Shown: positions 11,479-23,587, counted from the stretch's first letter. The stretch is DNA of 64,000 bases from Dromiciops gliroides (GCF_019393635.1 NC_057864.1:467796117-467860116); one strand, 5' to 3'. Numbers and translations: made by a program. Notes: generated by a model from the letters alone, not told the origin.

Positions 11479-12099
11479 AGTAGTATCGTAGTGAAACTAT
11501 CGAGGTATATCTTCTACTTATAGAAGTATAAACTTCATGAGGGCAGGGATGGTCTGATCTATGTCTTCTGTCTCCCCCTAGCCCAGGGTTATAATGGTGA
11601 TGATGGTGGTGGTGGTAATAGCATTTTAAAGCTTGTGAAGCATTTTATGGATGTTATTTAAACTTCACAACAACCCCATTTTACAGATAAAAAAACTGAG
11701 GCTCAGAGATGTGAATTGTTTTCTCCTTGATTATTAATGTATCAGAGTCAGGACTTGAAACCAGATCTTTTACCCTAAGAAGCAATGTAGTAGAGTGGAA
11801 AGGGGGCTGAATTTGGAGTCAGAGGACCCGAGTTCAAATGCTGGCTTTGTCGCATACTTATGTGGACAATCTTGGACAAAGCCGCTATGAGGGATTGGAT
11901 CATAAAATGATCTCTCAGGTCTCTCCTCGCTCTAAATTCATGATTTAATAATTCTAAGCCCTGTTCTCTTTCCACAATATCCTGGCCACCTCCCCTGGAG
12001 GGAAATCCGGGAAACCTGTGGCAAGCCAGGAGTAGAGTAATCAGCCAGAGAGAACCCTTGGATGTGCAGCAGATGTGGCGGCATCCTGGCTGGTGTGCT

Positions 12100-12155
12100 C
12101 AGTCAGTCAGTCAGTCAGTCAGTCAGTCAGTCAGTCAGTCAGTCAGTCAGTCAGT
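12100..12155 (+). repeat. (CAGT)14 perfect tetranucleotide repeat
   Basis: Fourteen uninterrupted CAGT units. Both open frames through it encode Val-Ser-Gln-Ser repeats and are artefacts. Confidence 0.97.
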
Positions 12156-12590
12156 GCCATTGGGTCCAGGTGTCTTCCCATGCCTCTGTCTGTTCCCAGA
12201 TGTGCCAGGAGGGGGCTGAACGGGAGTCCAGAACTAACCATGATCTCTCCAAGATGAATGAACAATCCTCAGTGGAATGAGACAATTAACTTCTTTTTTC
12301 TGGGCAAAATTAACATGACCTAAGCTCACAGTGGTTTTTTGTTGTTGTGTTTTAATTTAATTTAATTTTAATTTTTACCACACTATCACTCTGTTCGCTT
12401 GTTTTGAGCTTGCAATCCACCAAAACTCCAAAGTTTGGGGTTGGGTTTTTTTGGTGGTGGTTGTTGTTTAGGTGACAAATGTATTTTCATCAAAATGATA
12501 CATGAAAAATGCATTTCTTTGATACCATTTTTCTTTAAAGCACTATCATTTCTATTTAAAAACCAACAACAACAATAAAAATTGAACACT

Positions 12591-12744
12591 CGAGGACACC
12601 TAGGTGGCACAGTGGATAAAGCACCGGCCCTGGATTCAGGAGGACCTGAGTTCAAATCCAGACTCAGACACTTGACACTTACTAGCTGTGTGACCCTGAG
12701 CAAGTCACTTAACCCTCATTTTCCTGCCCAAAAAATAAATAAAA
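12591..12744 (+). mobile_element. WSINE
   Basis: AAAATTGAACACT at the left and AAAATTGAACATT at the right flank it. Confidence 0.92.
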
Positions 12745-13187
12745 AATTGAACATTCATCATTAACAAAAACAGTGAAAGAAAATTCCTTCCTATAGTCAT
12801 ATCCAATAATTCATATGTAACATTCTTTCCAAGCAGTGCTTCACTTCTCTGAATAAATGCATACTTCATTATCTGTTGGGGTTTTTTGGTGGTGGATGTT
12901 GTACAAATGGTTGTCTAATCACATCCTCCCCAGGACAGAGAGACAGAAATGTCTGAGATGTCTATGGGGAAACGGTGAAGAGTCTAGCTAGGATAAGGAT
13001 AGAAAGGGTGTGAGGAGCCAGTGTGAAATTCAAATATTGATTTGGTATTTCCTGTCCAATTCTGCAACTTTATTCTGTATTTGATATAAATCCCAAGCCT
13101 TTCCTTTGTCTCTGAGGGAAGAAGTTCTGTCTTTCTCAAGGGTTAGATGCCAAAAATTTAGTTTCCCAAACGATCGCTTTTCTGTGT

Positions 13188-13391
<204 letters not shown>

Positions 13392-13527
13392 TGCAGGGCA
13401 GTGAGGGTTAAAGTGACTTGCCCAGGGTCACACAGGTAGTAAGTGTCAAGTGTCTGAGTCTAGACTTGAACTCAGGTCCTCCTGAATCCAGGTCTGGTGC
13501 TTTATCCACTGCACCACCTAGCTGCCC
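13392..13527 (-). mobile_element. WSINE
   Basis: Reverse copy whose tail merges into the TTTC/TTCC microsatellite. Confidence 0.92.
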
Positions 13528-14420
13528 CCTTGATCACTTGTAATGGAAGAAAAACTCTGAGCTGAGTTTAGAGGTTCGACATTCTATGAAACATTTGAAT
13601 TCTAAGGAAATTGTTGTTTCAGCCCCACCTGCAAATAAATCACTTTGTGCCAAAGAAACTTGTTATCCCTTATAACCTCAGCTCCTGAGAAACTCCCTGA
13701 CATTCGTGTGTTATCCCTGAGAGCAGACAAGCTGACTGTGTCCCATCTTAGCTTCATCCCAGACAATTAAAGGTGATCTTATCTTATTCCTAGACTTCTG
13801 TGTGTCTGCTACTCCTGATTCACTACCAATGACATTGGGATGCACCTGGGTACCATAAATCCACAAAGCATTCGTCTAAGACAGAGAGGGGGTGGCCCTG
13901 ATCCATGTGTGTGTATGCCTGCTTCCCTCAATTAAGCAATCATTATCCTTTACACCTATGATGTTGCCAATCCCATAAACCAATGGTATGATTTCCTTGC
14001 CTACTCTGTTCTGTTCTTTGTTCTATGCTTATGAAAAGGAAGTGCATCTCTAATTCTTTGTCTTTTGGTGAATGGAAGCAGTTATGTTTTCTTTCTTTCT
14101 TTTTTTAAATGGGGCAATGGGGGTTAAGTGACTTCCCCAGGGTCACACAGCTAGTAAGTGTCAAGTGTCCAGGGCCCATGCTTTATCCACTGTGCCACCT
14201 AGCTGCCCCCTGAATGGAAGCAGTTATTAGGTCCATTCTGTTGACAGATTTGTGCCCTAATAATAAAACATTATCTAATTTGGAGAGGACTTGCCTTGGT
14301 CTACCTTTGTTGAATTTTACTGAAGACACCATATTGTAGGGGGCCCTGAATGCCTGGTTAAGGAGTGTGAACGTTGCTCGGTAAGCAAACAGGCATCATC
14401 AAAGATAGTATTAGAGAGCA
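13528..14420 (+). mobile_element. Possible LTR-derived sequence, interrupted by a SINE
   Basis: This repeat-poor stretch contains AATTAAAGGTGATC, CTTCTGTGTGTCTGCTACTCC and, after the SINE at 14086-14210, CCTAATAATAAAACATTATC. These resemble U5 and poly(A)-signal zones of retroviral LTRs, but no clear TG/CA ends are seen. It may simply be unique DNA. Confidence 0.25.
14086..14210 (-). mobile_element. WSINE with internal deletion
   Basis: A 17-bp duplication TGAATGGAAGCAGTTAT at 14069-14085 and 14211-14227; the central B-box region is missing. Confidence 0.94.
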
Positions 14421-14446
14421 AAGGAGGGCTTTGGGATCTCAGAATT

Positions 14447-14581
14447 TATTATTATTTTTTGTTTTGGGGCAATCAGGGTTAAGTGACTTGCCCAGGGTCA
14501 CACAACTAGCAAGTGTCTGAGGCTACATTTGAACTCAAGTCCTCCTAACTCTAGGGCCAGTGAGACACCTAGCTGCCTCCT
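14447..14581 (-). mobile_element. WSINE
   Basis: GGGAT(C/T)(T/C)CAGAATTT flanks it imperfectly on both sides. Confidence 0.88.
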
Positions 14582-15006
14582 GGGATTCCAGAATTTCAGA
14601 GTTAGAAGGGACTTTGGAGGCCTAGCCCATACCTATACTAGGATTATCTCTACAATATCTCCCATAGGTGGTCATCCAGCCCTTGTTTGAAGCCTTCCAG
14701 GGAAGGAGAAATGTATTACCCATAAAGGCAGCCTCTCTTGTGCCTTCTAAGGCCAAGGGCAAATTTAACTTCTTGTCTATATGCTCTGACCATTATACCA
14801 GCCCATATCAAGACCTTTCTGGTCTTTATGGTTCTATCACCCAAAATTTTAGTCATCACTCCAAGCTTTGGGTACTTGATAAATTTGAAGAGCATGTCAT
14901 TTACAACTTCATATAATTCACTGACAAAACAGAACAGGGCAAGGATTCACACTACACATTTATCCAGTACCTCCCTACAGTCTTCTAAAAATCATGAGTG
15001 ACTATG

Positions 15007-15200
15007 GCACAGTCAAGAACATGAAAATAGTGCTGGAGAGCCTGTGGGAAAACAGGCACACCTATAGAATTGGTATTGAATTGGAACAGCCCCTCTGAAA
15101 TCCAATTTGGAATCATACAAGAAAAAAAATCACTAACTCATTCACATCCCTTGATCCAGAGATTTTACACCTAGGCATGCACTTCATGGAAGTCAAAGAT
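15007..15200 (+). mobile_element. L1 fragment
   Basis: GGCACAGTCAAGAACATGAA, CCTGTGGGAAAACAGGCACA and CCAATTTGGAATCATACAAG correspond to L1 ORF2 3' sequence, decayed. Confidence 0.5.
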
Positions 15201-15834
15201 GGAGGACACTATTTCCCAAGTCAGGGGCTCTAAGTTCAGATCCTACCTTCCTCTCCCCTACCTCTTACTCATCCTTTCCTCTCTACTCCCTTACAATCTT
15301 GGAGTCAATAAACTTGGTTTCAACCCCTACCTCTGAATACTTAATTACCTGTGTGACCTTGGGCAAGTCACTTAAGGAAGGAAAGAAACAGTAATTATTA
15401 AGCACATACTAGGAGGTAGATGCCTAACCTTCCTGGGCCTTGGTTTACTCATTTGTAAAATAAGAGTCTTAGCCTCGATGGCCTCTAAGGTCCATGCTGG
15501 GTCTAGACCTACGACCCTATCCTCCCTTCAAGGCATATAGGTAGCCTTGTAGAATCTTCCTACTCCCTGTTGTTTTCTGGGCACTGTGCTAGGCACTATA
15601 GTCCCAGCTCCCAAGGGAACTTATGTACTCCTCGGAAATGAATCAACTGACAACTATTGGCTTGGTAACTGGAGGAGAAAGAAGGGAGTCACTTCTTAAA
15701 CATTTGTAATGCGGTTACTGACCTTATCAGTAACTGAAGTGTCTGTCTCCAAAGTTCCCAGAGATCTTGAATTGTCAAATCCCAGTCTTTTCTCTGGCTT
15801 CACCCTTCCCTACCTCTCAGCAACAATGGACATT

Positions 15835-15965
15835 CATATGCTATAACTCATTCAACCATTCCCAACTGATGGGCACCCCCTCCCTTTCTAGTTCTTTGAT
15901 ACCATGAAAAGAGCTGCTATAAATATTTTTTAACCTTTCCCTCTTATTCTGATTGCTTTGTCTAG
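15835..15965 (-). mobile_element. L1 fragment
   Basis: TCATTCAACCATTCCCAACTGATGGGCA and GAGCTGCTATAAATATTTTT are the reverse of L1 3' ORF2. Confidence 0.6.
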
Positions 15966-16062
15966 TTGTGGTATCACTAGGTTGAAGGGACCAATCTTTC
16001 CCAGGTCTCAGTTTATCTGAGGCAACATTTATTCAATGACTAAGCACTAGTTAGGAATTGAG

Positions 16063-16205
16063 GGGGCAGCTAGGTGGTGCAGTGGATAAAGCACTGGCCT
16101 TGGATTCAGGAGTACCTGAGTTCAAATCCGGTCTCAGACACTTGACACTTACTAGCTGTGTGACCCTGGGCAAGTCACTTAACCCCCATTGTCCTGAAAA
16201 AAAAA
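16063..16205 (+). mobile_element. WSINE
   Basis: Short duplication GAATTGAG on both sides; the left flank is the tail of the second SINE family. Confidence 0.92.
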
Positions 16206-16339
16206 AGAATTGAGACAAAATCCTGGCCTAGTTTGCCATCATAATGGTATTGATCTGGTTGGGGAAGGACCTCAGAATTTCTGGTCTGAACAGAAGATAA
16301 TTGCAAAAGGAGGAGGAGGAGAAAATGGGAGGTTGGATC

Positions 16340-16448
16340 CCCAGAGGGGGATCTACTACTACAACTACTACTACTACGAGTACTACAACTACGACTATGA
16401 CTATGACTATGATGACTACGACTTCTACTACTACTACAACTACTCACT
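16340..16448 (+). repeat. (TAC/TAT)n cryptic trinucleotide repeat
   Basis: About 100 bp of TAC, AAC and TATGAC units; the tyrosine-rich and threonine-rich open frames here are artefacts. Confidence 0.85.
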
Positions 16449-16594
16449 CCTCACCACTCTCAGATAATATGGTACAGACAGTTAATATAAAACATTCCCC
16501 CCAAAACCTGGTTCATTCCTTCCCACAAATATACATAACATCCATGGGAGGAGTAAGTTCAAACTTAGACCATAATAGTAGTGAGGGACACATG

Positions 16595-17378
16595 TAAGAA
16601 ATATGTGTGCATTCTGGAGAGCAATTTGGAACTATGCCCAAAGGGCTGTGCATACTCTTTGACCCAGTAATACCACTGCTAGGTCTATGTCCCAAAGAGA
16701 TCATAAAAAAGGGAAAAGGACCCACATGTACAAAAATATTTAAAGCAGCTCTCTTTGTGGTGGCAAAGAATTGGAAATCAAGGGAATGCCCATCAATAGG
16801 GGAATGGCTAAACAAGTTGTGGTATATGAATGTAATGGAATACTATTGTGCTGTAAGAAATAATGAGCAGGAGGATTTCAGAGAAACCTGGAAGGACTTA
16901 CATGAACTGATGCTGACTGAGAGGAGCAGAACCAGGAGAACATTGTACACAGTAACAGCAACATTGTGTGATGAGCAATGGGGATAGGCTTGGTTTTTCT
17001 CAGCAGTGCAATGACCCAAAACAGTTTCAAAGACCTCATGATAGAAAATGTTCTCAACATCCAGAAAAAAGGACTGTAGATTATAACTGCATATTGAGCC
17101 ATACTGTTTCTACTTTTGGACTGTTTTTTTTCCTTTTTTTTTTTTTTTTTTAGATTTTTCCCCTTGTGCTTTGATTCTTCTTTCACAATATGACTAATGT
17201 AGAAATATGTTTAAGGTGATTGTACATATACAACCTATATCAGACTGCTTTCCATTTTGGGGAGGAGGGAGGGAAAGGAGGGTGGGAGAAAAAATTTGGA
17301 ACTAAAAATCCTGTGAAAACAAATGTTGAAAACCATCCTTATAATGTAACTGGAAAATAAAAAAGAAATTAAAAAAGA
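16595..17378 (+). mobile_element. L1 LINE 3' end (ORF2 terminus and 3' UTR)
   Basis: A 126-codon open frame (16607-16987) reads WLNKLWYMNVMEYYCAV and FRETWKDLHELML, the C-terminal end of an L1-type ORF2. The 3' UTR with a GGGAGGAGGGAGG-like zone and a mixed A tail (17350-17380) follows. It is 5' truncated. Confidence 0.75.
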
Positions 17379-17940
17379 AATGATGAGCAGGTGTATTTCA
17401 GAAAAACCTGGAAAGACTTAAGTGGATTGATGCTGAGTGAAGTGAGCAGAACCAGAAGAACACTGTACACAGTAACAGCAACTTTGTGTGATCATCAACT
17501 GTGATAGACTTAGCTCTTCTCAGCAATACAATGATCTAAGACAATTCTGCAGGACTCATGATGGAAAATGTTCTCCACATCCAGAAAAAAGAACTGTGGA
17601 ATCTGAATACAGATTGAACCAAACTGTTTCTACTTTTTTCTTTTTCTTTTTTGATGTTTTTCCCTTTTGTTCTGATTCTTCTTTCACAACATGACTAATG
17701 CAGAAATAGATTTGAAATATATTAATATTGATTATTATTATATATTTCTATATTAATATATAAAATATATTAATGTGATTGTACATATATAACCTATATC
17801 AGATCGCTTTCTGTCTTGGGGAGGGAGGAGGGAAGGGAAAAATTTGGAATTCAAAATCTTATAAAAATAAATGTTGAAAACTATCTTTGCATGTAACTGG
17901 AAAATAATAAAAACTTTTACAATTTGAAAAAAAAAAGAAA
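17379..17940 (+). mobile_element. Second L1 3' end, in tandem
   Basis: It starts again at TGATGAGCAGGTG...TTTCAGAAAAACCTGGAAAG, repeating the preceding element, and ends in AAAATAATAAAAAC and an A-tail. The two tails sit head to tail with no spacer. Confidence 0.75.
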
Positions 17941-17948
17941 TGTGTGAT

Positions 17949-18046
17949 GAGGCAGCTAGGTGACACAGTGGTGGCTCTGGAGTTAGGAAGACTTGAGTTC
18001 CAATCTGTTCTCAAACACTTACTAGCTCAGGACCTTGGGCGAGTCC
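17949..18046 (+). mobile_element. Partial MAR1/CORE-SINE
   Basis: GAGGCAGCTAGGTGACACAG head and AGGACCTTGGGCGAGTCC core; truncated by the following GA repeat. Confidence 0.6.
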
Positions 18047-18061
18047 TGATTCTCTGATTGT

Positions 18062-18063
<2 letters not shown>

Positions 18064-18141
<78 letters not shown>
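18064..18141 (+). repeat. (GA)39 dinucleotide repeat
   Basis: An uninterrupted GA run of about 78 bp directly after a CORE-SINE fragment. Confidence 0.96.
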
Positions 18142-18145
<4 letters not shown>

Positions 18146-18184
18146 TAACAAATATGTGTGGCATGAGGTTTCAACTCATACTCA

Positions 18185-18705
18185 TTAACTTCATAAAAGT
18201 GACAAAACAAGAAAACGGTCAGTGCTTTTGAGGGCACACAAATACACTGTTGGTGGATCAGTACTGCCACTCTGAAATGCAATTTGAAATCACACTAGAA
18301 AAATCACTACCCCTTGACCCAGAGATTTCACACCCAGGCATATGCCTCATGAAAATGAAAGATGAAAAAAAGCAAAAAAGCTCCCAAGCACATCAAAAGA
18401 TTTGTGGCAGCACTTTTTTGTGGAAGCCAAAAACTGGAAACAAAGCTGCCCATTGATTAGGGAATGGATGAACAAATTATAGTACATGAGTTTAATGAAC
18501 TTTGTGATATCATAAGAAAAAAAGAATATGGAGAATGTAAAAAAACTTAGACTTTAATGAATTGATGCAATTAACCAAAGCAGAACCAAGAGAACCATAA
18601 TGACCCTAACCATGCAAAGGCAAACAATGCTAAAAGACTTCAAAATTTAGGTTACTTGATCCTGGAGGGTCGATGATACAAGAGATTTTCCTCTTCTCAA
18701 TAGTG
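18185..18705 (+). mobile_element. L1-related fragment
   Basis: CTTGACCCAGAGATTTCACACCCAGGC, CCATTGATTAGGGAATGGATGAACAAATT and CAGAACCAAGAGAACC are diverged L1 ORF2 3' motifs. Confidence 0.6.
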
Positions 18706-18776
18706 TGGTGGTAGACTGTGGGTGTGGAACACTACATGTGCTGTCACATATGATTGATGTGTCATTTTCCTTTTTC

Positions 18777-18919
18777 TTTTTTTGGTGAGGCAATTGGGGT
18801 TAAGTGACTTGCCCAGGGTCACACAGATAGTAAGTGTCAAGTATCTGAGGCCAGATTTGAACTCAGGTCCTTCTGACTCCAGGGCCAGTGCTCTATCCAC
18901 TGCACCACCTAGCTGCCCC
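18777..18919 (-). mobile_element. WSINE
   Basis: TGTCATTTTC repeats on both sides. Confidence 0.92.
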
Positions 18920-18969
18920 ATGTCATTTTCTTTTAACTGTTTCTCCTTGTTGGGGAGGATTCTTTGGGG

Positions 18970-19180
18970 AGAGTCAGTCAATAGACCAATGATTATTAAT
19001 CACCTACTATGTACCAGATACTGTGCTAATTGCTGAGGATCCAGTCCTGGTTCACAATCTAATCGGGGAGATAGCATGCAAACAACTATAGACAAACAAG
19101 CTCTGGGCAGGATGAATTGGAGATGATGGACAGAGGGATTGGGAAGTGATAAAACATTTTTTGAAAATAGCATTGCCCTG
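18970..19180 (+). mobile_element. Ancient LINE-like repeat fragment
   Basis: CACCTACTATGTACCAGATACTGTGCTAA, then ATGCAAACAACTATAGACAAACA; the same unnamed family as at 4476. A SINE is inserted at its right end. Confidence 0.5.
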
Positions 19181-19338
19181 GGGGCAGCTAGGTGGTTCAG
19201 TGGATAGAGCACTGGCCCTGGATTCAAGAGGACCTGAGTTCAAATCCAGCCTCAGACACTTGACACTTACTAGCTGTGTGACCTTGGGCAAGTCACTTAA
19301 CCCTAATTGCCTTACCCAAAAAAAGAAAAAAAAGAAAG
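19181..19338 (+). mobile_element. WSINE
   Basis: AGCATTGCCCT and AGTATTGCCCT flank it. Confidence 0.92.
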
Positions 19339-19364
19339 TAGTATTGCCCTTCAAGTAAGGTCAA

Positions 19365-19765
19365 ACATGAAGAATTCAGAGAAACCTGGGAAGACTTCTC
19401 TGAACTGATGTAGAGAAGAATTGGAATCAGAAGAATAACATTCATACTGGCTACAACAATGGATTGGGAAACAAGATGAGAAGGATGCCAAACCCAGATT
19501 CCTTGTCATGACTGCTCACAGTCCTGGGAAACAAATAATGGCATATACTTTCCTGCTCTGAATAGAGAGGTGGAGGGGCTACGGGTGTGGAATTGTGCAT
19601 ATGCTGTCAGGAAGTTTCTATGTTGACCAATTTTGCATAATTGTTTTTCTTTGCTGTAAGTGAGGGTTCAGTGGTGGCAGTGAGGTGGAAGGGGGAGTGG
19701 CAGGGAACATATAAATGGGAAATAACTGCAGCCTAAAAATCAAAAGGCATCAATAAACCTTTTTA
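19365..19765 (+). mobile_element. L1-related fragment
   Basis: GAATTCAGAGAAACCTGGGAAGAC and GAACTGATGTAGAG continue the L1 3' pattern and end at TCAATAAACCTTTTTAAAG. Confidence 0.55.
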
Positions 19766-20224
19766 AAGAAATGGTGCTGGGACACTGGTCCATTTGCTTC
19801 CTGCTTTTCAAACACTTCTCTATCCCAGATCCTTTGGTGGAGAGGCAGAGATCCATGCTAGAGATGAGGATAAATCCAAAGAAAAGGCTTTAGACAGTGG
19901 GGAAAGACCAAGAGAAGCTAACAAAGCAAGGAATAGTTAGGAGAACAGGGCAGGGAAAAGAAGAAACATTAAATGCCTGCTATGTTCCAGACTCTGTGCT
20001 AAGTGCTTCCTAAAGAGCAAGTAAGAAATGAGAAGGAAGGGAGGCTGCCCAGCAATGGAAGAGTGAATGAAGGAGCGATTTGGGACAAACAAGCAACTTC
20101 AAAAACAGAAATTAAACTCTTTCCCCAAATTCCTTCCCTTCCAGTCATCTCCAGTTTCCTGGGTGACTAAGAGAAGAACAGTTTCTGGGAATTCTGCGTT
20201 GGTCTTGACCTCATTCAGCATTAG

Positions 20225-20485
20225 AAAGGCAGTGTGACTTAGGGAACAGAGAACTGGACAGGGAAGGGGAGAGGGGGGGTCCTGCCTCAGATATTAACTC
20301 TGTGACCCTGAACCTCATATTTAACCTCAAAGACCCTCAGTTTCCATATTTGTAAAATGGGCATCATAAAATCCCTATCTTATGGGGTTGTGAAAACTGA
20401 GCTAATGGATGCAAATCATTTTGCAAATGTTAAAACCCTATTTTTAGATAATGTTGTGGGCTATTATGTGATTATATTGTATATA
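20225..20485 (+). mobile_element. MIR
   Basis: GGCAGTGTGACTTAGGGAACAG, TAACTCTGTGACCCTGAAC, CTCAGTTTCCATATTTGTAAAATGGG in MIR order. Confidence 0.6.
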
Positions 20486-20689
20486 TTACATAACACGGGC
20501 TGTCATTATTATAATAACAAACATTTGTTTAGCACATGTTTAGAACAGGGTCCAGTGGGGAAAATGGAGGGTCTGGAGTCAGGAGGTGCATCCAAACCCT
20601 AACTCTGCCAGTTTGATCCAGGACCTCAGTTTTTTTCATCTATAAAATAAGGGGATTAGAAGAGATCCCTTTAGAAATCCGTTCCAGTA

Positions 20690-20904
20690 CTAGCTGGCAC
20701 AGTGGATAGAGTGCTAGACATGGAGTCAGGAAAACCTTAGTTAAAATCTAGCCTCAGACATACTAGCTTTGTGACTCTGGGAGAGTTACTTAAGTACTGT
20801 CAGCCTCAGTTTCTCCACCCATAAAATGGGAATAATAGCAGCTCCTACCTCCCAGAGTTGTTGTGAGGATCAAACCTAAAAGTAATTACATAAATGCTAT
20901 TAAT
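20690..20904 (+). mobile_element. CORE-SINE/MIR copy
   Basis: TAGCTGGCACAGTGGATAGAG head, CTCAGTTTCTCCACCCATAAAATGGGAA and GTTGTTGTGAGGATCAAA. Confidence 0.65.
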
Positions 20905-21665
20905 ATTTTCAGAAAGTGAAGAGGAATCAAGAACTCTCTTGATGAAGGTGAAAGAGGAGAGGGTAAAAGCTGACTTGAAGGTTAACATAAAAAAAAAAAA
21001 GGAAGCTCTTGGCAACTGGTTCCATCCATCTCCTGGCAATTTAAGTGAGAAGATCTGGAAACAGTGTCAGATTTCATATTCTTGGGCTCCAAGATCACTG
21101 CAGACAGCGACTGCAACCATTAAATGAGAAGATGCTTGCTCCTTGGAAGGAAAGCTCCGGCAAATCTGGACAGGATTCGAAAAAGCAGAGTTATCACCTT
21201 GCCAACCAAGGTCCACATAAGTCAAAGCTATTGTTTTTCCAGTAGCAATGTATAGCTGTGGAAGTTGGACTACAAGAAAAGCTAACACTGCAGAATTGAG
21301 GCTTTCAAATTGTGGTGCTGGAGAAGACTTTTGAGAGTTTCTTGGACAGTTAGGAGGTTAAGTTAGTGAATACTTAAAGAAATTAATTCAGGTTATTCAT
21401 TGGAAGGTCAAATACTGAAGTAGAAGCTTAAATGCTCTGGCCACACAAGGAGAAGACAGGACTCAATCGGAAAAGACCTTGATTTGGGGAAAGGTCGAAG
21501 GCAAAAGGAAAAGGGAACAACAGAGGATGTGATGGTTAATGATAGACAGTGTCATGCAAGCAATGATCATGAGCTTGATCCAACTTTGGGAGATGGTGGA
21601 AGATAGAAGGGTCTGGTGTCACACAGAGTTGGACATGATTGAACGACTACACAACGACATTAGCA
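20905..21665 (+). mobile_element. RTE (BovB-like) LINE 3' end
   Basis: A broken frame reads SDFIFLGSKITADSDCN at about 21068-21118, a hallmark of RTE/BovB ORF2. GAAATTAATTCAGGTTATTCATTGGAAGGTCAA (21379) and GACATGATTGAACGACTACACAACGAC (21634) close the element. Confidence 0.78.
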
Positions 21666-21846
21666 AATTAATATTTTTATTATTAATCAACACCCCTATC
21701 TCATATTCTGTGCTGAGTCATGGGAATTCAAATCTATCAGAGACAGAGACCCTGTTCTTGTTAATCTTACAATCAAGTACAGGAGGTACTATATGGACAG
21801 AAATAACTATAACTCAGAACTAAAGATGGTAAAAGAACTATAGAAT

Positions 21847-22000
21847 GGGGGCAGCTAGATAGCGCAGTGGATGGAGCACCGGCCCTGGAGTCAGGAGGAC
21901 CTGAGTTAAAATCCAGCCTCAGACACTTGACACTAGCTGTGTGACCCTGGGTAAGTCACTTAACCCCAATTGCCTCACTAAAAAAAAATTAAAAAAAAAA
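21847..22000 (+). mobile_element. WSINE
   Basis: Full copy with a long A/T-mixed tail; flanks AGAACTATAGAA and AGAGCTATGGAA. Confidence 0.92.
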
Positions 22001-22150
22001 AGAGCTATGGAAGTGTTTTTGGATGCCAAGAAGAGAAAGCCCCTTACCCTTCTATTGTCTTTGGAGTGGAGTATAAATTCTCTTGTTCTAGGGCCTCCTT
22101 AGCCCACCAACAGCTGTGAGAAGCACTGATGGAACTGCCCTCTGGGTTAG

Positions 22151-22156
<6 letters not shown>

Positions 22157-22203
<47 letters not shown>

Positions 22204-22342
22204 TTGGTGAGGCAATTGGGGTTAAGTGACTTGCCCAGGGTCACACAGCTAGTAAGGGTTAAGTGTCTGAGGCCGGATTTGAACTCAGGTCCTCCTGACT
22301 CCAGGGCTGGTGCTCTATCCACTGCGCCACCTAGCTGCCCCT
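22157..22342 (-). mobile_element. WSINE copy with (ATT)n tail
   Basis: A 14-bp duplication TGGGTTAGTTTTTA (22143-22156 and 22343-22356) brackets the copy. Its tail has become an ATT run at about 22157-22204. Confidence 0.92.
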
Positions 22343-22356
22343 TGGGTTAGTTTTTA

Positions 22357-23557
22357 AAAAGAGAAAGGGACCCACCAGGGAAGACACTGGCATAGAGGTC
22401 TCATGCTAATTTCTCGAGATGCCTTTGTATCCATGTAGCCCCTTCAAGGACATCTGGGGTCTGGTACCAAATGGAGATGGAGAGAGAGGAAGCCTCAATG
22501 AGAGGAAAGTGATCCAAAGCTTCAATCAATAAGTCAATGCACAAGTATTATTAAGTGCCAGGCACTGGGAATACAAAGACAAAAGGAATCACATCCATCA
22601 AGGTACAACTCAAACATAGCCTCTCATTGGATACCATGATTTGTATGGACTGTATCATTCTAGGAGAAAGGTGGAACCTACCAGAGAGAAAACTGATGTC
22701 TTCCAGAAAGGAGGTCTGTTTTCCTGATAGTCAAGGGGTCAGGGCATAAGCCCTTTATGCATTTTCTGCCAAACTAAATAGAACCCATCTTTTATCTGAT
22801 ATCATGTGAACCTGAAGGCTTGCAGGGGAACTGCAAATCCATTTTGAGAGGGTCATGACCAAAATTCAAATGTTTCTAGGGGAACTCTTGGGTTTTGACA
22901 AAAGCCACAGAATTTGTGAGAGATGTTCCCAAGATGAACTTAGTCTCATGTCAGGGACCGGAGATCAAATCAACACATACATTCTGAAGAAGGAAAGGGA
23001 ATTGAAGTTATGGAGAAAACTATTATCTGGGATCTTCAAGGTATAAGCCCAGGGTTCATCCCAACCTTGAAAGCCTCCCCCAATACAAATGCAGCCTTGT
23101 GGGTTAGCCACATGGTAGCTGGGGACTATGATGCTTTGAGCAGGGGGAATGTGATTTTAATTTCAGGTCATCATGATTTGCATCTTCCAGATTTTATATA
23201 ACTGATTTAAAAAAAAATGCAAAGTCATTGCTCTGGCAAGTTGTACCTTGAAAAACTGGAAATCCTCCCTACCAGACTGAATCAATCAGCGGTTGGTCCC
23301 ACACCATGGGCAAACAAGAGTTCCCTTTTCTAAACCCAGCATCTTAGCCCTGCCTATCCCTTTAAAGACACATGACTACATTTCAGAATAAAGCAGATGA
23401 GACAACCCAAAAGCTAATCCTCAAAGCCAAGACTTGTTAGAAAGTGTAGGGCTCCGGATTAACCTTCACCCTCTCATTTAAACATCAATTTTTCTCTGTC
23501 ACGCAAACTTCCTGGGCTCAGAGCCAAGTAGTGATGTAGAAGGAGGGAAGGAAAGAC
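22357..23557 (+). other. Repeat-poor upstream region of ALDH3A1
   Basis: Apart from one ancient-repeat block (GTATTATTAAGTGCCAGGCACTGG, ~22546) this 1.2 kb shows no recognisable transposon. It ends in the proposed promoter, and enhancer content is plausible. Short open frames here lack support. Confidence 0.5.
23497..23506 (-). promoter_or_regulatory. Candidate xenobiotic (AhR/ARNT) response element
   Basis: On the minus strand the site reads TTGCGTGACA, which fits the core TNGCGTG and the extended consensus (T/G)NGCGTG(A/C)(G/C)A. It sits about 50 bp upstream of the TATA-like box. Mammalian ALDH3A1 is a known member of the AhR-inducible gene battery, so the position makes biological sense. 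CpG-containing words are rare in this AT-leaning DNA, which lowers the chance of coincidence. Function is inferred. Confidence 0.5.
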
Positions 23558-23565
23558 TTTAAATA
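23558..23565 (+). promoter_or_regulatory. ALDH3A1: TATA-like box of the ALDH3A1 promoter
   Basis: TTTAAATA lies about 25-30 bp before the proposed exon 1. The surrounding ~1.2 kb (22357-23643) is free of the recent SINEs that otherwise occur about every 1.3 kb, as expected of a constrained promoter. Confidence 0.45.
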
Positions 23566-23587
23566 GGGAGGTGTGTGAGAGAGTGAC

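Noticed and set aside
12100..12155. CRISPR-like array or other spaced repeats
   Set aside because: All regular repeats here are contiguous microsatellites or minisatellites in vertebrate DNA, with no spacer pattern.
16607..16987. 126-codon open frame as a host gene
   Set aside because: Matches the C-terminal end of an L1-type ORF2 and is followed by an L1 3' UTR and A-tail.
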